Below are positions 10,518 to 21,853 of a DNA stretch of 64,000 nucleotides, in pieces. Under the pieces are notes generated by a model. That model saw only the letters and a program-made list of their open reading frames with translations. It did no database searches and was not told the origin of the DNA. The stretch's first letter is position 1; each line of letters starts with the position of its first letter. This stretch comes from Leptodontidium sp. MPI-SDFR-AT-0119 (taxonomy: Eukaryota; Ascomycota; Leotiomycetes; Helotiales; Leptodontidiaceae): assembly GCA_020726505.1 (NCBI GenBank), contig JAHLEZ010000008.1:434001-498000 (forward strand). The letters run 5' to 3'. A program made the position numbers and the translations under genes.

Positions 10518-11345
10518 CTACTGTGTCATAGGCATGATCAGATATCTAACGTACTGTCCAGGTTTACAATCGATCAGGTAACTGCCATGGGTTCCCACGC
10601 CACCCTCAGCAGCATGGACCAAAGTCCTACTACCAACTTTCGTTGCGACGAAGCCCGGGTTGACGTTGTTAATGATAACCTTTGGCTTTGCGGATGATGA
10701 GATCTAGGAAGCGAGTTCTTGAACAAGAAGCATTTCGATCATCTTCGCAACATTGTATCTGTTACTTTGTTATTGTGTGCATACAGTGTAGCAAGTACGC
10801 AGAATCCGCCCCCGGGTGAACAAACCTGTCGTCCATTCTAGCAGTCTCCTTGTCCCTCAACGCCTCAAAAATGACCTTCTTCGCTCTTTCCGGAAACTCG
10901 GTCAAGTAATGAACAAGACTGCTCGTGAATGTCAAGACAGCCTCTTGGTTATGCTTGGTAGCTGTTTCCCTTAATTTTGGCAGGAATAGGAAAGCTAAGA
11001 GAAGTGTAAAAACAACATTGACTGTAACTGTGAGCTCCTCCCCTTCGGCCATTTTTCAATTAAACATAAAGACACCAGGATTCTCATTGACGATGTCAAG
11101 ACAGGGCAGACCCTCTGCACGAGATGCAAAGGCTTTGACGGAGTCGTAGCTCTCGAGATCTAAGGGCCACACTTCTACAACCCCCTTGCGACTAACCGAT
11201 GCTTCAATCGCGCCCTTGGCCTGCTCGCCCTTAGACAAAGTACATACAGCGAGAATGACCTTCACCGCATCAAGGCGGACCAGGTGTCGCGCAGCTTCCA
11301 GGCCTAGCCCTACGTTGGAACCAGTGACAATGATAGTCTGGCACC
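10518..11345 (-). pseudogene. SDR (retinol-dehydrogenase-like) pseudogene
   Basis: Minus-strand reading gives TIIVTGSNVGLGLEAARHL (cofactor loop), WPLDLESYDSVKAFA, ..NVVFTLLLAFLFLPKL.., then after a 67-bp intron (10825-10759) YNVAKMIEMLLVQELAS, PKVIINNVNPGFVATKVGSR and HGSYLIDCK. This is the fungal SDR type with NAGV, YxxxK and NPGF. It is broken by TGA at 11056-11058 and TAG at 10704-10706, and 30-40 residues normally found between NPGF and VGSRTLVHA are missing. The typical NAG reads NPG. The order and intron of the parent gene are otherwise intact. Confidence 0.8.
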
Positions 11346-13948
11346 GAAAAGTGCATTAATTCAAGTTTCTACGGAGGTGGAGCACCTTGTGCCGCGTAAG
11401 AATATTTGAACGTGCCACCAACGACACCACCATATCCGGCAACCCAATTTACCTAACATAATATCCTTTCCAAACCAATCAATAAAGTGATAGCTAGACG
11501 GAGGCACTCGACCTCTGACGGATCTAGAGCAGGACCGACGATACAGTAGTGTGAAATGTCTAGAAAACTTGATTCAATGTTGTGAAGCACAGGGATTTCT
11601 CTTCGTTGGCTCAGCCACAACGAGGTGATCAACCCTTTCCCATATCAAGAGGTCAAACGCTTGATTCAGTCAAATTGTTACCTTGCGCAATTAAGAGATA
11701 ATGAATTGTCCAAGGCGGTAACAGGCGAGGGCAAAAGACTAGCTCTGTGGGCAACATCGTGGCGCGTCTGGAGCCGTCCGTCCTTTTAACGCTCAGAAAT
11801 AATGACCCGCGTCGGGGCTCATGGTTGCAGAAACACCTACAAACAGTCCCAAGAGACTTTGAAGATTTGAAAGCAAACCTGCGAAGATCACTGGCGGAAG
11901 GAGACTGCAGAAAGAGAAAAAAGGAAGTAGAACAACCAATGAGCACAATATGGCGTCAGCCAAATTGTATTTGAAGGAAGGGAGATGAAAGGGGATTTTG
12001 AAAACACATCTAGTACGAAAGTTGACTTTAGAACGGCAATTTTCTCCCGAGATCTTCCAAAGAAAACCTTGGATCGTATCGTGCTTGATCACCTGTCGAG
12101 CTCCCGAAAGTTATATCTCCTACCAGGTTCGAGGGGTGATGGAATGTTGGAGATGGAAGTCTCAACAACGACTCATCTGCGCATGGGAGTGGGAAATCAG
12201 TATATATATTGTTCTAACAGATGTACAACAACAGCCAGGAGATCAATCAGAATGCCCAATCAACGCTCTGGAGCCAATCTCTCCTCCACATCCCCACAAT
12301 CTTATCAGCACAGCACTCGAGCTCCTACATGCACACTCTTCCGGACATAGGCTTGTATGCCACCTGTCTAATATCCAATCTTAAAACCGCCGGGCATCAA
12401 TTTCTGAAAGAGATGGAAAGGATCGTACTTCCTGTTAACACGGAGCAGCCTGCCTTTGTTAACACACCGTAGCCATCAAGAAGAACCATGATCTGAAACC
12501 TCGTTGCATCGCCCATGTATAAGAATGGATCATACTGTGTGGGTGATCTAGGAATCCGGCAAGCGATGTTGTGTTGAAGCGATCGAGCGTGAGGAATGGG
12601 GAGAGATGTCGCATTTCAGAGGAACCGATCGAACGTCGAATGCTCGCACCAGCACCCTCGCCACTGTTCTTTAGCGAGGAACAATTTCTGATAGCACGTG
12701 ATGAAATATTGTAAGTTTGTGATTTGTTAGTTGATGACTATGGTTGCGGATTTCTAGATGTTGACTGGGGAAGTGCTTTCACTTCAAGTTTGTAGAGCTA
12801 AATTCATGTTGGTTCCAACGGATGTCGTTGGGGAGATATGGAGAATCATCCATTGCTCCAGATGTATTGGGCTGTTGCGTTTGCCATCTCCATGCCCCAT
12901 CGATAGAAAGCTCATGATTGGCTGTTCGGGTATTCGGCTCCCGCTCGCTTCCCCATTTTCCCCGTTGTCCGAAAACACCCCTGAATATACATCCCTCCGG
13001 AAATCGAACGACCCGCATGCCGGGCACACTGTTGAAACATGCACAATTAACTCATGCGATTATCTAAATCTAGTTGAGTTGAGATGCCCTAGATTTATTG
13101 AAAATGAAAATACTCGAACTAGTTACTCCCTAGCGAATTTGGAGAAGTCCAGCACTGGCAGATAGTTTTCAGTGATAGTGCAGCGCTTCCATTTTTGGGA
13201 ACTTCTCCATGCTGCGCCTCTAATTTTTCGAAACTGAATCAAGGTATGGTTAAAGTGGCTTTGGAGGCGCAAAGAAAATAACACGTTTTCCTTGACTTCT
13301 GTATATTTTCCGTCGAGAATTGATACCGCACATTCTATCTTGGGTTGGCTGGTCCCAAGAGTCGGATGCAAGTTGGAGAGAAAAACTTAAGATTTCCCTC
13401 TTAGTCTCGGTTTATCGAGACAATGATTACCGTTGTGCAAGTGCAAATAACAGAAAAAACTAAAACTCAGGATGGCTTTAGCAACCGTGACTGTCCAGTT
13501 CATACCGCCTGGACACGGCATGAGTCGTGGCAAACGGGTGAAAGCTCGGATGCTTCTGCAGTCCAACTTGATCGGTGCAACTTTTCCCCGTAGATTTTAC
13601 GTTTCTCGAGGCGTTGTCTAAGTTCTTGAGATAAGAGCAAATTCCCGTACAAATTGAAGCCGCGCGTCCATATCGCTGCTTTGATCCAATCTGCCGGATT
13701 TAAGGTTATGCCGATGATGCAAAGGATTGCTGCTATAGGACTTTACCATGCGAGCTTCAACATTGCATAAGGTTGAATCGCATCGCTGTAGTCATTCATA
13801 GTCGGCGTTGAGACGTACAACTTTAATTTCCAAGAATTTCACCCCCGGTTTCCTTGCCAGTCGATTTCCAACCAAGAGCAGGATTGCTGATTTCTTTGAC
13901 CTTCTTTTCTGTCCTCACGCTTACTGCTCATAGATTTCGTGAGTCGCA
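11346..13948. other. Intergenic, no supportable gene
   Basis: About 2.6 kb. Several frames of 100-135 codons occur on both strands (11653-12472, 12758-13165), overlapping each other head to head as expected of non-coding DNA of balanced composition. None shows a domain motif, signal peptide or splice structure. A decayed gene cannot be excluded. Confidence 0.4.
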
Positions 13949-15243
13949 ATGGCTTCACTACAAGATAAAGTTGTTTTGCCATGCGGATTGGTGTTACCGA
14001 ATTGCCTTGTCAAGGTCAGTTTTCCACATGAAGGCAGGATGAACAGCTCTACCTTCAAATCCTGACACTCATTCTCTTTCCCTTCTAATTTTAATGATGA
14101 ATAATATCAAATACAGTCAGCAAAGGTAGAGCCGTTCAGTGGCAACAATTATATCCCAGATGAACACTCTAAGAAGCTCTACTCAGCTTGGGCAAAAGGA
14201 GAATGGGGAATGATTCTGATAGGTAGATGTCACACGCTCAATTTGGTGACCACAAGTTTACAATTGAATTTTCAGGCAATGTTCAAGTAGACCCCAGACA
14301 TCTTGGATCTCCCGTTGGTCTCTGTGTCGACTCTGCAAGAATCTCTGATCTAGAATGCTACCAAGCGTGGAAAGAATACGCCCAAGCCTGCTTACTAGGA
14401 CCGGCTGTAATGCAAATAACCCCGGACGCCAAACCGTAGTCTGTGCAGGCACAAGAGGACTTACCGAGAAGTCACTTGTGCCTTCAGCGGTTGCACTCAG
14501 AATGGGCACTAGTTTACTCGAAAGAGGATTGAGCGTTCTCCTCTTCGGCAGGCCAAAAAGCAATGGGCATTACGGAAATCGAGTCAGTTATTCAGCAATT
14601 TACGGAGGCAGCCAAACTCGAGGGAATTGAATTGTATGGAGCACATGGATATCTTCTTCCACACCACACACGATGCCCTGTTCTAACTTCTCGCTTCTTT
14701 AGCCCAGTTCATGTTTCCCAAAACAGACCTTCGCGACGATGAATTTAGAGGCACAACACACAAGAGCGTTGAGATTGTAATCCAAATCATCAAAGCCATC
14801 AGAGAAGCGACGTCCCCTAAATTTGCGATTGGCATGAAGATCGATTCAGTGGACGCAGCACAGAGCGGCGATACAAATAGGGCTTTTGTTAAGCAGGGCC
14901 AGAGAATTGTCGACGCCGGATTCGATTTCTTGGAAGTCAGTGGTGGTACATATGAAAAGGCCGATGTAAGAAGTTCCGTCCTCAACGTCGCAAGGAAAGG
15001 GAAATTGATAAGTCAAAACAGATGGCTGCAACGCCAAGTGAACGCACTGCGAGTCAAGGAGCCTTCTTTCTTGAGTTTTCCGCATTGATCCGCCAAAATT
15101 TCCCATCAACGATTCTCATGGTTACAAGTGGTTTCAGATCACTCGAGTTCATGAGAAATGCGGTCGTTAGCAACGAACTGGATCTGATCGGACTCGGAAG
15201 ACCAGCAATCTTGAATCCGTACATTCCTCGGGAACTACTCTGA
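13949..15243 (+). pseudogene. Old-yellow-enzyme-type NADH:flavin oxidoreductase pseudogene
   Basis: A TIM-barrel FMN oxidoreductase in several frames. Exon 1 (13949-14014) starts MASLQDKVVLPCG and ends LPNCLVK before a GTCAGT donor. After the intron come KKLYSAWAKGEWGMILI, GNVQVDPRHLG, ..NNPGRQ.. with AGTRGLTEKSLVPSAVAL, KAMGITEIESVIQQF, ELYGAHGYLL, VDAGFDFLEVSGGTYE and LDLIGLGRPAILNP before the stop. These are the family's barrel elements in order, including the HGYLL and IGLGRP segments. Frame changes are needed near 14430, 14560, 14690 and 15040, so it cannot encode a full enzyme. Confidence 0.85.
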
Positions 15244-16385
15244 TGTAGATACTGGAAAGAAATTTGACGCCCCTGAGATACGTACACCATTTCCATTGAA
15301 TTGGATCCCAATCGAAATATTGGCATTGGCTTTCAGAATGCATTTCTTCCCTCTCCCTATTTCGAACTAGAATTTTCTAGTTGACAACCCTTTTTTTCAC
15401 AAAGACATGGTACCAGAACAAAATGAGGGCGCTGGCAGTCTAAGTACCTTTTACCTTTTTAATCGGATCAACAGTCGGTATCAGAGCCAGAGACATGAAC
15501 TAAGTATCGTGCCAGTTCGGTTTTCGTCGAGAAGATGGTCGAGTCGAGCTCTGTGATTGCCAATCTTCTACACTAGTCATAACGAACACACATCTCAAGG
15601 CGTTCAACTCTGGATTTTGGATTCTATGCCTGGATTCTCAAATGCTCCAAGGGAAACACCCTTGCTGTCCTCAACTCTCAAAATCTGGTCATTGGTGCTT
15701 TATATGCATGCCATAACTCTATTCATTGGCTTTCTGCAACTCGAGGAAAAACTCGATTCAGATTCCCCAATTCACAAGATTCTCGCAGAATCGCCATAAC
15801 TGACTCATACAGGGTTTCTAATCTTCTTGAGACCTTGTATAAATATCCTCAAAGGATTACCTAGCTTTCAGCAGAATTATTAATCCCTCGTTAGCTCGAA
15901 GTAATGAGAGGAGTGTGCGAAAGAAGAATGTGGTTACTGGTGGCTTGTAACCGAACGGCAAGAAAGCTTCAGGAGATCCTTGTCCTTGACTTTCTTAGCC
16001 TCACTTGGATTCCCAAATTCTAGTATCTTGGATGACCGGGATTTAAGAAAGCTGGTACTGCTCGGTTTTGCTCAAATGCTCATTGGTGACCTGCAAGCGC
16101 GAGGCAAGGGGTTTCAGGGAAATTCTCGTTATTGGATTGGCTTTTTGTACTAAAAATACTAGTGGGGTGGAATTGGAACACCTGATCTTTGCACCTCTAG
16201 TTCCAGAGTTCCCAAGAGACTCAAATTCAACCGTGTTCAAAATCTGATTGAGGAGCAGTCATGTGACTTGACTCACGCAAGATCACGTGTAAACGTCTAT
16301 TAAAGGGCTCCCTCACGGAATTCAGGTCCTTGCTCCCTGGATAATCTAATAAAAGTCAAGTCTATAGGACAAAACAACAAACTCG
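15244..16385. other. Intergenic, no supportable gene
   Basis: Contains only short open frames without motifs. GGTATCAGAGCC at about 15477 resembles a copia-type primer-binding site, but there is no LTR on its 5' side and no element could be built around it. Confidence 0.4.
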
Positions 16386-16801
16386 ATGATGATCACTACC
16401 GCCATGCACGTATGCACGATTTGCATGTGTTGTAAACGATGCTGGCCTGTGGATCGGATTTACGACATGGATCGTGTTACCATTTCCGGAATGTGGCGTT
16501 TCTTGCGGATTGGATCTGGGGTGGAGAGGGTCAAAGCTGCATTTTGTGTCATATGCCTGTCCCCATTGCACGGAAAGTTTATTTAGCCTTCAGCGACAGC
16601 GAGGAAGAATTCGCCACGGCCAAAGATATGGCACACGGCAAATTACTTTCCGATATGATGAAGCTGTTTATTAAGGAGAACAACATTGTGACGACTTGCA
16701 CGGATGGCATGGCTCAGGATTTCTCTGAAGAAAGTGTGGCCCCTCATCGAGGTGGGAAACGGTTTTTTGACTTTCTTTCCATACAGCGAGATCTGAAATG
16801 A
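16386..16801 (+). pseudogene. RING-like zinc-finger gene fragment with frameshift
   Basis: The first frame gives CTICMCCKRCWPVDRIYDMD; the second, after a frameshift near 16490, gives FLADWIWGGEGQSCILCHMP followed by a charged tail ending FFDFLSIQRDLK. Together they resemble a RING or RING-like zinc-binding domain (Cys pairs, DWIW, final CxxC), with the central Cys/His ligands lost around the frameshift. RING proteins are usually E3 ubiquitin ligases, but this copy cannot fold as one. The upstream start is not defined. Confidence 0.45.
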
Positions 16802-17251
16802 GTCGGCCGGGATTCCCCCCACACCCCCCAGAACATAAAAAGCTAGGTGAACGGTCAAAGTGCGTCCGAACGCATGGAAAAGTGTCAAATTGGACAAACA
16901 AGGCTTCTAATTATGAACGTAAAAGCAAACATTTGTGTCATTACCTGAACGTTGAAGATTAAAGTTGATAATTCGTTTGCGAAATACCTCGTTAGCGATC
17001 TGCCGGAATTTTAATAAGACGCTTCTTATTACAGGGAGCTTTTCCCCGCGTTTCAGCTGCATTTCTTCCACAACCATATTTGTTTCAAGGCCAATCGCTG
17101 TCGGATTCTAGTTAAGGTTCTATGCATGACTCGGCCTGCGGTGCATGCTGAATAAGACCGAACTTTATTTTCTCGTTTTAATATGGCTTGTCAGCACATC
17201 CCACTTTTCACGCAATGTTTTGCTCTCATCTCTTCCGTCTAAAAGTGCAAG
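16802..17251 (+). other. Upstream region of the GPCR gene
   Basis: About 450 bp that should contain the promoter and 5' UTR of the Git3-like receptor. No core promoter element was identified with confidence. Minus-strand frames at 16643-16901 are shadows. Confidence 0.35.
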
Positions 17252-18618
17252 ATGGGCCAAACTAAGTTGACGGACTCCCAGATACATGACCTTGTCATCG
17301 TCGAGAAATTTAGTGCCGTCCTTTCCCTCACCGGAACTACACTCATTATTACTTCCTTCTTGAGCATAAAATCCTTCCGGAAGCTGTCATCGACACTCAT
17401 ATTCTATGCATCTTTCAGCAACGTCCTCTCCAATGTTGCCCACCTCGTCGGCGTATCAGGAATCCATGCCGGACGTAATAGTGTACTCTGCCAAGGCCAA
17501 GGCTTCCTTCAGCAGTCGTTAGTATTTCCGCCTAGAAATTGTCTGTTGAAGAGCTAACGCGCCGAATACGGTAGGTTCATGCCCGCAGATGTGCTTTGGT
17601 CCTTGGCTATGGCCATTAACGTCTACCTTGCACTTTTTCATCACTATGATGCTGCATCGTTGATGAAATTGAATCGGATATATCTCATCGTCTGCTATGG
17701 GCTACCTTTTGTTCCAGCCTTCGTCTGTCTATTCATCAGCTCCAAACATCGTGGGAAAATATATGGAGATGCTACTGTAGGCTTCCATTGTTCTTTCTTA
17801 GTATTGCAATGCTGAAAAGGTCTCAATAGCTGTGGTGCTGGATCTCGACCGAATGGGGGACTCTACGAATCACCACATTTTATGGCCCGATCTGGATAGC
17901 TATGCTGACCACGATTATCATATATATCCTGGTTGGGAGCATGATTTTTAAGAAGCATCGGGAGCTCAGAAGTTTGTCTTACGGCGAGGGACATCTCAGC
18001 GGACGGAACAACCAACCCTTTAGTGGAAGGAAAACAACTGAAGTCCAGATTTCCAGCAGTACTCAACAGGGCAGAGGGCACTACGGCAGCTCAGCAAACA
18101 ACAACCTTCCACCACCCGACACAGCCGCAAGGATAAACCAATATTCCATCACGATATCCAGTCTGCCACCTGACCAAGAGAGCCAGCACCCGAGACCATC
18201 ACCTATACCCCAAGCCGCCGCCGATAACCGCTTCAGGATAGGAGGGGTTGATAATCTCACATGGGCGTACACAAAATGCGCTGCGCTCTTCGCTGCCTCG
18301 TTGCTTATTACATGGGTGCCTTCTAGCGCAAATCGTGTGTATAGCCTTGTGGCTGTTGGGACCGTTAGCTACCCTCTAGCTGCCCTGTCAGCATTTGTAC
18401 TCCCTCTGCAAGGCTTTTGGAACAGCATCATTTATTTCACGACGTCAAGAGCAGCTTGCAAGGAAGCCTGGAACTCGAGACCGAGGATGAGGCGGAACTC
18501 GAGACCAGGGATGAGGGGGAACAAATCTCATATCCGGTTGAGCTCGGTTGGTAGCAAGCATCAGGGAACTGAAAGCATGATAGAATTGTCTACCAATAAG
18601 CCTAGCCGTTCATCCTAA
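17252..18618 (+). CDS. Git3/cAMP-receptor-like G-protein-coupled receptor
   Basis: Seven-helix plasma-membrane receptor of the fungal glucose/cAMP-receptor-like class (Git3/Dicty_CAR). Three exons, 17252-17517, 17575-17776 and 17830-18618, with introns of 57 and 53 bp, give 418 aa without interruption. Hydrophobic segments can be counted: helices I-V in residues 15-235 (..LSLTGTTLIITSFLS.., LWSLAMAINVYLALF, YLIVCYGLPFVPAFVCL, LWCWIS with FYGPIWIAML), a long Ser/Pro-rich third cytosolic loop, then helices VI-VII (ALFAASLLITWVP, YPLAALSAFVLPLQGFWNS). LWCWIS and the YGPIW helix are family hallmarks. The tail carries a tandem duplication of NSRPxMRxN. It is convergent with a sugar permease 327 bp away. 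The ligand is unknown. Confidence 0.88.
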
Positions 18619-18945
18619 GTTGACAAATTGAATACCCCTGGTCTGTTTGACTATGTTCTATCTTGATAATGAAACACCAATTGTGAACAAAGAAGCGATG
18701 GTCTCTGGGGAGGAACCTGACATCGGCAGTAAGTATTGACTGACAAGCCCACCAGCACAGATATTTGTTAACACAACGCAGCATTTACTTTGTAGATTGT
18801 ATGCAGGTCAACTTCGCATGGATTTATCAGCACAACGAGTTATACTCTTTTGCGGATAGTGTACAACAATGATCTCAATATTTAGACCGGGTTGTTGAAC
18901 AGTCTGATATTGAAAAGAATACATATGAGAGGCGATTGACAAATT
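18619..18945. other. Short convergent intergenic region
   Basis: 327 bp between two stop codons (GPCR on +, permease on -). It must hold both 3' ends. No clear polyadenylation signal pair or repeat is seen. Confidence 0.4.
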
Positions 18946-20550
18946 TCAGATCTTTTCTGCATGTACAGCCTGCGTCTTCTCAAGGATAGGATCCTTGCCA
19001 GCCCCCATCGCCACCGCCTTCTCAGCATTAACATCCAAGCCCAATTCCCTCATGGCATTAACACCCGACAAACTATTTGGCCCATCGAAAATCTCAGCCA
19101 CTTCCTCCAAACCCTTGCCCTTGGTCTCAGGGAAGAAGAAGTAAATCAACGTGAAATTGATACCAATTACAACGCACCATACAATGTAGTAGCGCCAGGC
19201 AATGGCATCCATGGCAACAGGGTTAGCGAAGCTGTTGTAAAGCCCGGCCAGGTTCCCCGTCAGTTGGTAAAGCATGGATGCCTTTGCGCGGAGCGAATAT
19301 GGCACCACTTCCATGATGTACGTGGGCGCGATGGGCGAGCACATGTGGTAGCACAAGCTGAAGAGGAAGATCATGACCAGGACGGCAGAAGCCAAACCAT
19401 GGTCTTTGAAATTACGCTCTTGGTTCAGCGCAGAGCAGACGGTCCAGATGATATAAGACAGGCCCATGCCGCCCATGCCACAGAGGAAGAGGCGGCGCCG
19501 ACCGGCTCTGTCGGCGAGGGTAGCGAAGAAAGTGGCAGTGAGGAAGCTCCAGATAGAAAGGCATCCGTTGATGATGAGTTGGGTATGAGGATTGGTAATG
19601 CCGATTGTTTTAAGGACTTTGGACAAGTAGTAGGAGGTGAGGCCGTTGCCGGACCACTGTAGCATGGCGGGGATGAATAGGGCAAGGAAGAGACGGTGCT
19701 GCATGCCTTTGGTGGCCACCCATTCGGACCATCGAGACAACTTTTGCATCTTTTCAACCTCCAGAGTGGCCGTAATCTCGGCCATTTCAAAGCGCACCAG
19801 GCGGGAATTGGTATCGCCGTCGGCATGGTATTTTGTCAGGATGTCCAATGCTTCCTGGCTGCGACCGTTGTAGATGAGCCATCTGGGCGACTCCGGGGCA
19901 AATAAACTCAAGATTGCCTGGACAAGGGAGAAGACGCATTGAAGGACGCTGGGGATTCTCCAGCTCCACGACGAATCGGTCATCCTGAAGGTGCCATATG
20001 TGACCCAGGCCGCGATGAGTGATCCCAGCGACCATGTACAGAGGTAGAAGGACACGAGAATGCCTCGATGTGTCGGGTACGCGACCTCACTGAGGAGGGG
20101 TGGTGCAGCGGTCGCGACAATACCAAGACCGAATCCCACGAAGAAGCGTGACACAACGAACATGCCATAGTTGATAGCAGCAGTCTGCAGGATTGAGCCA
20201 AGAATAATGATCAGAGATCCTCCACAAATAGGGTATCGTCGTCCGAATTTCTCGCAAAGTTGGGAAGATATCAAGACCGAAATCAAGATGCCACCCGTTG
20301 GACCGAAAGTCATTGCACCGAGTCTTGTGCCCGTCGGCTTCCCAAAGTATGCCTGCCACTGTGGGAGGGCTTGCATGCCATTAAGCATGCTGCTGTCATA
20401 CCCTGAGGCTATCTGAGTGAGGAGCGCACACAGCATAAGCGTGTTGAGCTTGAGGAGGGTGGTGTCCCTGTACCAAGGCTTCGCCCTCTTGGGAATGACA
20501 TCCTTGAGGGAAAGCCCTTCGAAGTTGTCGAAGTTAGTGAGGTCTGCCAT
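18946..20550 (-). CDS. MFS sugar permease (lactose/hexose transporter type)
   Basis: Single-exon gene of 534 aa, the normal length for fungal sugar porters. Twelve hydrophobic helices are visible with the family signatures: GYDSSMLNG in helix 1, FGRRYP after helix 2, RFFVGFGLGI, APESPRWL before the central loop, LADRAGRRRLFL, and the C-terminal FFPETKGKGLEEVAEIF. The cytosolic tail is short and lysine-rich. It transports a sugar with protons across the plasma membrane; similarity in helix 1 and loop motifs is to lactose-permease-type members, but the substrate cannot be fixed. Start at ATG 20550 (MADLTNFDNF), the first in frame. Confidence 0.92.
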   Translation of the reverse strand: MADLTNFDNFEGLSLKDVIPKRAKPWYRDTTLLKLNTLMLCALLTQIASGYDSSMLNGMQALPQWQAYFGKPTGTRLGAMTFGPTGGILISVLISSQLCEKFGRRYPICGGSLIIILGSILQTAAINYGMFVVSRFFVGFGLGIVATAAPPLLSEVAYPTHRGILVSFYLCTWSLGSLIAAWVTYGTFRMTDSSWSWRIPSVLQCVFSLVQAILSLFAPESPRWLIYNGRSQEALDILTKYHADGDTNSRLVRFEMAEITATLEVEKMQKLSRWSEWVATKGMQHRLFLALFIPAMLQWSGNGLTSYYLSKVLKTIGITNPHTQLIINGCLSIWSFLTATFFATLADRAGRRRLFLCGMGGMGLSYIIWTVCSALNQERNFKDHGLASAVLVMIFLFSLCYHMCSPIAPTYIMEVVPYSLRAKASMLYQLTGNLAGLYNSFANPVAMDAIAWRYYIVWCVVIGINFTLIYFFFPETKGKGLEEVAEIFDGPNSLSGVNAMRELGLDVNAEKAVAMGAGKDPILEKTQAVHAEKI

Positions 20551-21459
20551 GGCGATGGATGGCTTGTCTGGGTACCCGTCGGTCCAACCCGGGATACCAA
20601 GCAGGCAAAGTAGGTTGTAGTTGTTGTAGGGGAATGAAGATGAATAATGTGAGGATGGATGAGTTAGAAAGTAACAGCAACATGCGACGAGTCCTTTATT
20701 ATATGTCTTCCCAAAAAGTTGGTAAGTAACTTAAAGCGTGGAGAAGGGCATCGGACGAAGTCATGTCCGGCGGGGAATGAAAATTGCACAAACAGGACAA
20801 GTATGGGGAAGCTGGGATTAAGCGGGGTATGACCATGCATCCTGGCAATCATCTCAATAATTGCCTCAATTATTGGCTGTTCTCGATCCACGCACGGGCA
20901 GTGGGACATCTCTCGGCGTTCCTTTCCCCGACAGCACTACGTGTGTCTATCGACGGGCATATCTTACAGTAACTAAAGATCAGTTCTTGGAGAGTTGGAG
21001 TCGATAATAGTTATTTAGTGCACCTTACCTTGCCATGTCCTTTACAATGCAGATAGATGGCTTTCTTGCTCTTCCTTTCCTAATTTGTTTATCCTTCCAC
21101 ACCGCCCTTCTCACTAGGGACGTTTTCATCAAAGCCAAACAGCTTCATGAGCCATCTACAGTATTCTCAAAATGGTTGTCGTTGAAAAATAATATGTGCT
21201 AGCCTTCCACTCCGGGAGTATGAAAGTCGCAGAAACTAACAATAGTGCTGCGTCGTCAAATGATAGTGTATCATCAGAAGATGTCATAGATGGCATCCAA
21301 CCAAACTCGGCAGTTCCATCGTCAGACGCCTCAGCAACGGCATCCAGCCTCCTCATACACTTCCCCGAGCTGTTCTCTGAGAACGTGATCGCCAAAATTT
21401 GGCTCAATTTTCTCTCCTGCTTCCGCGAATTCCTACAAATTCATGTAATTGCTCATGTA
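20551..21459. other. Intergenic region upstream of the sugar permease
   Basis: Carries the presumed permease promoter near 20560-20900. Frames at 21156-21468 are Ser-rich and overlap on both strands, with no motif. Confidence 0.35.
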
Positions 21460-21509
21460 TCCCCTTAACTGCCGCATACAGGTCTTTTCAGGGTGCTGCG
21501 CTGAAGAGG

Positions 21510-21542
<33 letters not shown>

Positions 21543-21664
21543 GCTAAGGTTACCCAAATTACAGGGTATGCACGCTAAGGGGGCGAATTACTCGCTTAAT
21601 TAGGCTCTCGCTACAGGCTCTTACAGGCTTTGGGCAGACCTGTTTTGAATGGCAGTTAAGGGGA
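21460..21664. mobile_element. Small TIR element (MITE-like) with internal 30-G tract
   Basis: Left end TCCCCTTAACTGCC and right end GGCAGTTAAGGGGA are perfect 14-bp inverted repeats. A second inverted block, ACAGGTC / GACCTGT, lies just inside. TA dinucleotides flank both ends (21458-21459, 21665-21666), as for Tc1/mariner-type insertions. The body is 205 bp and has no coding capacity. A run of exactly 30 G (21511-21540) sits in the middle, so the true length there may differ. Confidence 0.75.
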
Positions 21665-21853
21665 TATATATATGCCAACCAAACAATAGCCAATGAAACC
21701 CGTCGTTTGCCCCGATTCTCCGCTCATCTCAAGGCCACAATCTTGCCTGGATATGTGTTAGCAGTTATCGAGAATATGGCTGGGGCTGGGCGGAGCAGAG
21801 GCGAGAGAATGAAAGAACAGGACCTACATATACTCCCTACATTCTCCCATGCC

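Noticed and set aside
11747..12472. Several plus-strand frames of 75-128 codons
   Set aside because: Mutually overlapping, no motifs, no plausible introns linking them.
15470..15500. GGTATCAGAGCC resembling a copia primer-binding site
   Set aside because: No LTR end (..CA) directly upstream and no gag/pol frame downstream; a 12-base match alone is weak.
18961..19662. 233-codon plus-strand frame opposite the sugar permease
   Set aside because: Antisense shadow of a strongly conserved transporter.
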